From Leucobacter aridicollis (GTDB taxonomy: Bacteria > Actinomycetota > Actinomycetes > Actinomycetales > Microbacteriaceae), in the NCBI RefSeq assembly GCF_024399335.1, contig NZ_CP075339.1:620001-684000 (forward strand): a DNA stretch of 64,000 nt, read 5' to 3'. This document shows, in pieces, positions 1 to 8,700 of this stretch. Every line of letters starts with the position of its first letter. The stretch's first letter is position 1. The position numbers and the translations under genes were made by a program. The notes beneath the pieces were generated by a model. It did not search any database, was not told where the DNA came from, and saw only the letters and a program-made list of their open reading frames with translations.

Positions 1-537
1 GCCGCCACCGTAGACGAGTTCGATGCCCGCTCGCGCCATCGCACCGCCGAATTCGCGCGCACCAGTGGCGAAGGCGTCGGAGTTACCGAACGCCGACCCT
101 GTGAACACCGCAAGGCGCTGCGCTGGGCGTTCGGGTCGTGCGAGGGCTGGGAAGATGTGCTCGATGTTGAGCGGCGCCATCGCGGGGTTCTCTTCGTGTG
201 GGTCTGCCCATTCGAGATGTTCAATCTCGGCGAGTGGGCGGTCAACCGCGACGTAGGGATGCTCGAACACGTGCGCGATGACGTCGCGCTCGGGCTCGTT
301 GGCGGCTGGGGAGCGGAACTGCCCGAGGCCGCGAAGACGGAGCGGATCGAGTTCCACTCCGAGTTCCTCTCGGAACTCGCGGATTGCGGTGTCTCGGGGA
401 TCCTCGCCGGTCTCCGGTTTTCCGCCGGGAAGCATGAGCGAATCGGTTCCGCGCTTTCTGACGTTGAGGACCCTGCCCTCAGCGTCGCGAATGACGACAG
501 CGCTGACCCGAATGGGCTCGGCTAGGTGTTCGGCCAA
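1..537 (-). CDS. NUDIX hydrolase fused to LOG-family protein (partial, runs off window)
   Basis: The minus-strand frame opens with a NUDIX domain whose box is intact (GKPETGE, then REFREELGV, fitting G-x5-E-x7-REUxEExGU). About 145 residues in, it passes without a stop into the start of a LOG/TIGR00730 Rossmann domain (LAVFTGSAF...ELVYGGG); the rest lies beyond position 1. NUDIX enzymes hydrolyse nucleoside diphosphate derivatives; LOG proteins release adenine from cytokinin riboside monophosphates or act on related nucleotides. The start is taken as TTG at 537, because GAGGAG lies 8 bases upstream and no ATG or GTG occurs before the NUDIX fold. It overlaps the stop of the GNAT gene, so translation is probably coupled. 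The C-terminal end cannot be judged. Confidence 0.8.
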   Translation of the reverse strand, partial: MAEHLAEPIRVSAVVIRDAEGRVLNVRKRGTDSLMLPGGKPETGEDPRDTAIREFREELGVELDPLRLRGLGQFRSPAANEPERDVIAHVFEHPYVAVDRPLAEIEHLEWADPHEENPAMAPLNIEHIFPALARPERPAQRLAVFTGSAFGNSDAFATGAREFGGAMARAGIELVYGGG

Positions 538-833
538 TCGACGATCTCCTCGTACTCGGGGTGCTTCTTCAGCCACGCCGACACGTAGGGGCAATACGGA
601 ACGATGCGCATTCCAGCGGCGCGCGTGTCAGCCATGGCTTCAGTGACAAGCGTACCGGCGAGGCCGCGGCCGCCGAACTCGGGGCTGACCTCGGTGTGAA
701 CGAACGCGCGGGCGTTGCCGCGAGCTGGCACCCGGTACTCAGTGAAGCCGGCGAGCGTCTCGCCGAGGTAGATGGCGTACCGTACGTCGTCGGGCTCGTG
801 CGCGACTCGTACCTGCTCTGGTGCTTCGGACAT
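522..833 (-). CDS. GNAT-family N-acetyltransferase (small, YjdJ/NATD1-like)
   Basis: A 103-residue acetyltransferase starting at ATG 833, preceded by a strong AGGAGG ribosome site. The short fold, the acetyl-CoA loop (FGGRGLAGTLV, about residues 53-63) and the C-terminal motif with YCPYV and a final HPEYEEIVDW fit the compact Gcn5-like YjdJ/NATD1 group; the substrate is unknown. The frame is continuous with the upstream pirin gene (no stop between them), so it can also be read as the C-terminal domain of a pirin-GNAT fusion. The internal Shine-Dalgarno sequence suggests it can be made on its own, which matters because the pirin part carries a stop codon. Confidence 0.8.
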   Translation of the reverse strand: MSEAPEQVRVAHEPDDVRYAIYLGETLAGFTEYRVPARGNARAFVHTEVSPEFGGRGLAGTLVTEAMADTRAAGMRIVPYCPYVSAWLKKHPEYEEIVDWPNT

Positions 834-1925
834 GGGCGCCTCCTCGGAAGACTGTTGCGATTGTGAACTTGAAGTTGCGCCGCTGTTTGCCGTTGCGAGC
901 GTCACTGTTGTGGCAGGAAGCGGGCCGAGCTTGCTCCGCGGCACCAGCCGCGCTGTCGGCAGCTCTGGTGCGGGAAGTGGTGGCTCTGGCTCGTCATCTG
1001 GCAGTCCGAACCGATCAGCGGCGTCGGGTTTCCGGGTGCTGATCGTCTCCTGCCACGCGTCGCGTGCGGCGGCGACCTCCTCGTGGGAGCCGCCGATGAA
1101 GTTCCACCACATTACGAGCTCGTCCTCGAATGGCGCGCCACCGATGAGGAGGAGGTGTGCGCCGTCTGCTCCAGCGGTGATCGTGAGCTCAGCGCACCCG
1201 GCAGCGGCAAAGCCGAGGTCATTTGCGCGGAGCGATGTACCTTCGGCCTTGTCAGGTGAGAGCGTTGCCGAGCCGGTGTCAACGAGCAGACCGTGCTCGT
1301 GGGTCGGCTCAACTTCGAGAGTGAGGCTCGTTCCCGCCTCGAGGGTGAGCTCGGCCCCAACGAGCGGCGTGTGTGTCTCGACGGGGGAGTGCTGCCCGAG
1401 CAGCGAGCCGAGGAACACCTGAGCCGTGTAGCCGTCGCCGGTGAGAAGCGGTGGCACGTAGTGGTCGAACCGCTTTGCGATGCCGCGCGCGTGTGCGGGG
1501 AGCGCGATCCAGAGCTGTGCGCCGTGCAGCAGTGTGGTGTCGGGGGTTGAACGCTCGGAGTGGCTGATTCCTGAGCCAGCGGTCATGAGATTCAGCTCGC
1601 CGGGGCGAACCATCGCGTGGTTGCCCGCGCTGTCGCGGTGCTCGATGGTGCCCGAAAAGAGCCAACTCGCGGTCTACAGTCCCGTGTGGGGATGTGCGCG
1701 AACCTGCATGCCGCCTGACTCTGCGACATCATCGGGGCCGTAGTGGTCGAGAAAGCACCAGGCGCCGATGAGGCTGCGACCCCGCTGGGGGAGTGTGCGG
1801 CGCACCGGCATGCCTCGGAGGCCGCCAAGCGGCACCTCCCTCGGTTCAAGTACCTCTACAGCGCCCGCGGTGCCTGGGCCTGCAGCGCAGACAGTTTCTT
1901 CGGGCTGTGCCTCAAGATTGCTCAT
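522..1925 (-). pseudogene. Pirin-family gene (in frame with GNAT) interrupted by an in-frame TAG
   Basis: Pirins are bicupin metalloproteins with quercetinase-like or regulatory roles. The gene starts at ATG 1925 behind AAAGGAG and reads as a normal pirin through the metal-binding HPHTG. It then meets TAG at 1676-1674 and continues in the same frame with TASWLFSGTIEHRDSAGN and the second metal motif (SGISHSE). Nothing is shifted or lost: one codon, expected to be Gln (CAG), is TAG. The remaining frame runs through the second cupin and a low-complexity Ser/Gln linker into the GNAT domain. Either a nonsense mutation has inactivated the pirin, a base call is wrong, or a shortened protein begins at ATG 1613. 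The gene lies 22 bases after the DUF3817 gene, probably in one operon. Confidence 0.75.
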
Positions 1926-1947
1926 GATTGTGCTCCTTTTGGAGATC

Positions 1948-2403
1948 CTAACCCTTGGGCACCGGGGGGCCCAACCAGAGGAGTACAAGGAACACAATCA
2001 CCACGAGGATCGCGATCAGGCCGATCGAGAGGATCGGTCGACGCAGGATCCACGCCTGGACATGCTCAACGAAGCCGCTTGGGGCTTCGCCGCCGGGGGC
2101 GAGGCGCCAAGGGCCGGCAAGGAGGCCGCGCTTGTCGACGGCGCGTTCGAACGGGTAGGTCGCAAATGGCACGATTGCAAGGAGCAGGCCGGTGATGCCG
2201 AGACCGGGCTTCCAGCGCTGGTTGATCCACACAAACACTGTCGAGACACAGTAGGCGAGAAATACGAAGCCGTGAATGCCGCCGGCGATCGGGACCGCGC
2301 CGGCGGTGATACCAGTCGCCCTGAGGATGAGCGCGGCGATCAGGCCGGCCCAGGTGATGACCTCCGCGGTCGCGAACAGGCGGAACAGATTTCTTGGGCT
2401 CAT
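1948..2403 (-). CDS. DUF3817 family membrane protein
   Basis: A 151-residue membrane protein. The first 100 residues fit DUF3817 (MSPRNLFRLF, then helices ending in the FVWINQRW and PFATYPFERA segments); a last hydrophobic helix lies near the C terminus. The start at ATG 2403 is chosen because GAGGAG sits just upstream; longer readings toward 2607 have no ribosome site and run into an AT-richer control region. The family is common in actinobacteria and has no established function. It heads the minus-strand group with pirin, GNAT and NUDIX-LOG and is divergent from the giant surface protein. Confidence 0.8.
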   Translation of the reverse strand: MSPRNLFRLFATAEVITWAGLIAALILRATGITAGAVPIAGGIHGFVFLAYCVSTVFVWINQRWKPGLGITGLLLAIVPFATYPFERAVDKRGLLAGPWRLAPGGEAPSGFVEHVQAWILRRPILSIGLIAILVVIVFLVLLWLGPPVPKG

Positions 2404-2790
2404 AGTGCTCCTCATCTTGCCCGATCGAGGTTGGGAACTTCCTCGATTCGCCATTGGTAACGATCTTGACACGCCGACCACTTCCGTAGAGACTTCAGAG
2501 GCGAGTTCTGCTGGGCGGAACGCATGAACTGAACCACTCAGTTCCGAGCTGCGGAACTGATTGTGTGTTGATGAAAAGTCCAGTTCAGGTTTGATTTCAA
2601 TGGGCAACTACCGCCAATGTGGGTGAGTATCGGAGACATCTGTCACGCTTGCCAGTCATCGAATGTTCATCGACAAGGCAGAATCGTCGGACTTGATTTT
2701 GTGAATCCTGACGCTTATCGTCAACGAGTACGCTATGGGTTCTCTGGGACCCAACGATTACTGCAGCATCATTGGGGACGGGGAATTCGC
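2404..2790. other. Intergenic control region between DUF3817 gene and giant surface protein
   Basis: A 387-base divergent intergenic stretch, less GC-rich than its flanks. It holds the inverted repeat of GAACTGA (separate entry) and, on the plus strand, hexamers such as TACGCT about 60 bases before the surface protein start that could be a -10 element. No open frame with a credible ribosome site was found on either strand apart from the two flanking genes. Confidence 0.5.
2526..2560. promoter_or_regulatory. Operator-like inverted and direct repeats of GAACTGA
   Basis: GAACTGA at 2526-2532 and its complement TCAGTTC at 2538-2544 form an inverted repeat with a 5-base spacer. A further GAACTGA lies at 2554-2560, and an overlapping arm pair GTTCC/GGAAC frames the second unit. 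A related CAGTTCAG follows near 2580. The cluster lies in the divergent region and could be bound by a dimeric repressor; the protein is unknown. Confidence 0.35.
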
Positions 2791-5700
2791 ATGTCACGAC
2801 GGGGTCAGCAATTTCGATTGGCGGGAGCGTCTGCCAGAGCGCGAAGGCGGAGCATTGGTCGCCTGGTTGCGATGGTGCTCGCGGGCGCGGTGATTTACAC
2901 GGGTCTGCCGACAGCGGCATACGCCGTGACAACGCCCCCCGCTGATCAGCCAACAGTCGAGACAACCGGGCCGGAAACGACGGAGGCGCCGGAGACCGAC
3001 CCAGGAACTGACTCGGGAACCGAGACAGGCGAGACACCGCCCGCAGCTCCCGTTGTTCCAAGCGACGAGGAAAGCACGCCGGAACCCCAGGCGGAGGCGC
3101 CGAGCGACGACGGTTCCGCGGGAGGCGAAGCCAAGGCGGCTGCCCCGCGAGCTGCAGCGGCAGACATCGCGCCGGCTGCTGTTCCGACGCTCAACGGCGG
3201 CCCCGGCGTTGGCACCGCACCCGGGGCCTCCGAGTGGCTGATCCAGATCGCCGCGACAGGCGACAGGAATGGACTGAACAGCCGTGAAAACCTTGCAGGC
3301 GTCGCCTTCAGCGCATTCCAGGCGACCAGCCTCACGAACGTGACGAACCAGACTGCCGTAGCGACATGTACGACCGACGCGACGGGCCAGTGCTGGATGA
3401 AGGTGCCAACACGGGGATCTGGATCGAGTTCCCCCGGATACCTCGTGAGGTCAGTCGAAGCGCCTGGCGGCTGGTCGATTCTCTCCACGATGAACACCTC
3501 ATCAAATGGCCTCTCGGTCGGCACGGCGGAGCCCTACAGCTTCTACACCGGGGCGGCGCGCAGCGGCGGCTCGGCCGCCGACCGGACCTTCAGGCCCCCG
3601 ACAGGCTCGAGCCTCCGCGCGAGCTCCGGTACCTGGTCGAGCGTGCGCAACAACCCGTCGATCCCCGCCGAGTGTGGCATCGACGTTGCCCTGCTCGTCG
3701 ACCTCTCGACATCGGTCTCACAGACGAGTGGTGCGCTCCAGCAGATCCGTAACGCATCCTCGGCAGTCGTGAGTGCGCTCACAGGCACCCCATCGCGAGT
3801 CGCCCTCCACACCTTCGGAACCATGTCGCCGGCGCCAGGGGCAAACAACAGCTTCTTGGGCCTCACAAGCGTCGCGACTGCGGCCCAGGCCCAAACCGTG
3901 AAGGACAAGGCAAACGGCCTCACAATCAGCAGCTCGACCCAATACACGAACTGGGACGCCGGCCTCTGGTCACTGAACACAATGGCGCCACAACTCGACG
4001 CCGTCATCATGATCACCGACGGTCTTCCCACCGTGTACGGTCAGAACGGCGACGGCGCACGGGCGACGCGTTTCTTCGAGATGGAGAACGCGATCGCGTC
4101 AGCGAACGCCATCAAGGCCCAGAACGTGAAGATTATGGCGGTCGGAGTGGGCCTCGGGGTCTCTGGAGACTCCTACAATCTCCAGGCCATCTCTGGCCCG
4201 ACAGCTAACTCCGACTACTATCAAGTGAGCAACTGGAACAATCTCGAGGCCCAGCTCCGGGCCCTCGCCTCCGCAAACTGTGACGGCACGGTGAACGTCG
4301 TCAAGCAGGTCATTCCAGTTGGCGGGACCGTTGCCAACGCGCAACCGAAGAACAACTGGGGCTTCACCGCACAGACGGGTGCCGCCGCGGTTCGCATCGA
4401 CGAGGTCGGAACGACGTTCGCGACGACTGCTTCCGGGCTGACGGGGGCGACCGGTGTGCTCGGCTTCCGCTCGAACTTTGAAGGTACGACTCAAGCCAAC
4501 CGGCGCATGAGCGTGACCGAGACACTTGGCCTCGAGCACACGCTCGCGCCGCAGAACGGTAAGAACGCAGTCTGTACGCGAACCGACACTGGCGCGAGCG
4601 TGGCAGTCACAAACATTGACAGTCCGACGAATCCAGGCTTCAGCGTCGACCCGATCCAGAACGCAACGGTGACCTGCACGATCTACAACCAGGCGCAGGA
4701 CAGGTCTGCGCAGCTGCGCGTGGACAAAGTGTGGAAGATCGACGCTGACGGAGACGGCACCTTCGAAGAAGTGACCGACCCGAACGTTGCTCCCACGGCA
4801 ATCCCCGGGCTCAGCGCAGGCCTGCAGCTCAGCGACAACACCAGGCTTCCAGGCGGAGTCGTGAACTTCGGCCAGACAGTCTCAAACCTTGCGCTCGACT
4901 CGACAGTTGCGGTCACTGAGACAGTGAACGGACTGCCGCCGCTCTGCACGAACACTGCAACGTTCACTCCCGAGCTCCCAGGCGGCAAGGTGAAACTCAC
5001 GCTCGCGAGCGACCAAGGCGTGAACGCCGTCACCATCACCAACACAGTGACGTGTGAGACGAAGCTCACTCTCGAAAAGTCGGTTGCCGACGGCGAGACC
5101 CCCGCAACCGACTGGAACCTCGACGCGATCGCCCCAGGCGGTGCGGCCACTGGCCCCTCGGGAGTCTCGGGCTCAGGCGCTGCGACGGCGGCAGTGACCC
5201 CTGGCGTTGTCTACCCGCTTGCGGAGGAGGCGCTGACCTCGGCAGCGAAGAAGTACACGCAGCAGTGGCGCCCGACGCTACAGAACCAGTGGGGCGCGAA
5301 CCACGGCGCCGGTTCGACAGGCTCGTGGGTCTGCGTCGCGGCAACCTCAGTTGTCGATGGAAACCCGGTGTGGGCAAGCAACCAGAGCGACGGCCGTAAC
5401 GGCGGCGTGACCGTGCAGCCCGGTGGCTGGATGAAGTGCACCGCAGTGAACGAGCCGAAGCCAACACTGCAGCTCGTCAAGCAGGTGCAGATCGACGACG
5501 AAGTCGAGATCGTGCCTGTCGGCGACGAGCGCTGGACGCTCGGCGCGAGCTGGACCGCACCCGTCGCAACCGGTAACGACGGAAGCGCGATCACACCGTA
5601 CCCGGCAACCCAGGAGGCGCTCTCCGGCGCGGGCGGCTTCGCCGCGACCGAGGTGTTGCCAGGCGAGTACTCGCTGACTGAGTCTGCGGCGACCGCCGGG

Positions 5701-8700
5701 TTCGAGAACGGCACTGCCTTTTCGTGCGTCGTGAACGGCGACGAGCCAAAGCTCATCGACGTCGACTCAGACGACACGCTCCACCTCGGGGCAGGTGACA
5801 ATGCAGCCTGCACGATCGTGAATACGGCGCTTCCGTCGCCGCTCACAATCGAGAAGAGCGACGGCACCGTCGCGCAGCTCGCCACCGGCGACTGGCAAAT
5901 TGACTACACAATCGCGGTGAAGAACCCCGGCCAGGTAGCGAGCACCTACACGCTCACTGACACCCCGGATCTGGGGGCAGGATTCACAGTTGTGTCGGGG
6001 AACTGGGTGGGCGCACCTGCGCCCGTCGCCGACAAGCCGATTGCGGCCGGCGCGACGCACGAGTACACGTACCGAGTGATCGCGAGCTTTGACAGCTCGA
6101 CCGAAGAACCGTCGCTGACATGCGATCCTGAGCAGGGCGGTGCGTTCTTCAACACCGCCACGATCGCATTCCCCGGCGGCGAGGCAAGCGACTCCGGTTG
6201 TGGCGAACCTGCCACACCGACCGTTGAGAAGACCGCAGCTCAGCCAGTGCAGAACGCAGACGGGTCCTGGACGATCAACTACAAGATCGTGGTGACGAAT
6301 CCGTCAGACATCCCCCTGGGTATCGACCTTGCTGACACGCTTGGCGAGCTTCCCGATGGTGCGACGTTCGAAGCGCAGAGCGTGAGCAGCACTGGCGGAA
6401 CCCTGACGTCCGCCTGGAACGGCAGTGGCGCCCTCGTCACCGACGCCCTCGTCCCGCCGAACGGCGCACTCACCGCGACAGTGACGATCAAGTTCGTCTT
6501 CCCGGCAAGCACAGACGCCGCCGCGCTGGTGTGCGACGAGGGCGGTGAAACGGGGCTCTGGAACACCGCCGTCGTTGATAACGGCATCGGCACTGACGAG
6601 TCGACTGTCTGTTCGGAGATCCCGTCGGGTAGTGCAGACATCACGAAGACGGTGAACCGTGTGTCGCAGCTTGCAGACGGCACGTGGGAGATCGTCTACG
6701 ACGTGACCGCGAGCAACCTGCTCAGCCCGGTGACTGCGACTTACTCCCTTGCTGACACGCTGAAGTTTGGCGGCGACATCACCGTGAACACAGCGACATG
6801 GGCTGGCCCTGCAGGAACGACAGGTGCGTTTGATGCAGCCGGTACCGCCACGCTTGCCACGAACCGCGCGCTTGCCGCAGGTGCGCAAGATAAGTACACG
6901 GTCTCTGTAATCGCGAGCATCGACCCGGCTGCGTGGGCGGCCGAGGAATCGACACTCACCTGCGAGTCAGACGGATCAGCCTCGGGCTTCCTGAACACTG
7001 CAACGCTCACCGTTGGCGGAAAGACGACAGACGTGCGTGCGTGCGCTGAGCCAGACCTGCCGACAGTGGCGAAGACCGCGGTCGGCGCCGAGCAGGATGC
7101 GACCGACCCTGAACTGTGGCACGTGAGCTACACGCTCACAGTCACGCCAGGATCAGCTGACTCCTTCTACTCGCTCACTGATACGCCGGCGTTCGCTGAC
7201 GGGGTGACACTCGGAGCTGGAACTGCGCAGCGGACAGACACCGACCCTGCCGGCGCCGCGGTGGGCATCACGAGTGGTGAAAAGTTCACCGCCGACCCGG
7301 TGGCGATCGCCGCAACCGACGAGCCGCACACGTGGCTCGTGAGCTGGGAAGCACGTCTTGGTGACGTCGCCACCGCAGACGCAGCGTGCGGCGAGCCAGA
7401 GTCGGGCTTCTTCAACTCGGCTGCACTCGTGCAAGGCGACGACGTCGTGAGCGAGAGCGACGCGTGCATCCCCGTGCCGAAGCCAGCCGACCCGACAGTC
7501 ACGAAGAACGTCACGTCGGCGAGCCAGGAGCCGAACGGCGACTGGACAGTCACCTACGACCTCACCGTGACGCTCCCCGCCAAGGGCGAGTTGAACCGCG
7601 ACGGTCTTTCGGCAAAGTACAACCTCAGCGACACACTCGCGTACGGTGCCGGCATCACCGTGCAGTCGGCTGCGTGGACCGGGCCGGCGGGCGCCGAGGG
7701 CGACTTCGATGACACGACGTGGTCGGCGAACCTCGCAACCGGGGCGACAATCGCCGCGGGCGAGACGCTCACATACACTGTGACAGCCGTCGCACGGGTC
7801 ACCGGCGAGGCTGTAGAGAACGGTACGACCGAGTGCGTCACCGAGGGTGACTCAGGTGGCTTCCTCAACACTGCGAAGCTCGTCTCCGGTGGGAAGACAA
7901 CCCCTGTGGAGGCCTGTGCAGAGCCTGAGCTGCCAACACTCACGAAGACCGCGGTTGGCGCAGTGCAAGACGAAGCCGATCCTGATCTCTGGAGCGTGAG
8001 CTACCTGCTCACCGTGACCCCGAGCGGCTTTGACGCCTCCTACACGCTGACGGATACCCCCGACTTCGCGGCGGGCATCCAGCTCGGCGATGGAACCGCC
8101 CAGCGCACTGACACCGACCCTGCGCAGGACGCGTTCGCGATCTCCTCGGGCCAGCCGTTCAGCGTTGGACCGACAGCGATCGGCGCCGGCGACGCACCCC
8201 ACACGTGGCTCGTCACGTGGGAGGCGCGAGTCGGAACGGACGTCTCCGGCGAGCTCAACGAGTGCGAGGGCCCAGGAACCGGGTTCTTCAACACCGCAGA
8301 GCTCACGCAGGGAGAGACAGTCATCGACGACGACAGCGCGTGCGCGCCAGTCGAAGATCGGGTCTACCCGCAGGTCTCGAAGACGGTGACGCAGACCGCG
8401 CAGCAGCCAGACGGTAGCTGGACGATCGACTACGATCTCGTCGTGACCCTCGCACCAAAGGGCGAAGCGAACCCGGCAGGCCTGTCGGCAAAGTACGACC
8501 TCACCGACGTTCTCGCCTACGGCGCCGGCATCGACGTGAAGTCGGCATCGTGGACGGGTCCAGCCGACGCCTCGGGCGACTTCGACGCGGCCGACTGGAG
8601 CGCGAGCATCGCGACAGGCAAGGGAATCAAGGCGGGAAGCACGCACACCTACAAGGTGAGCGTCGCGGCTGAGGTGCCAGTCGGCGCCCTCGAGGAAGGC

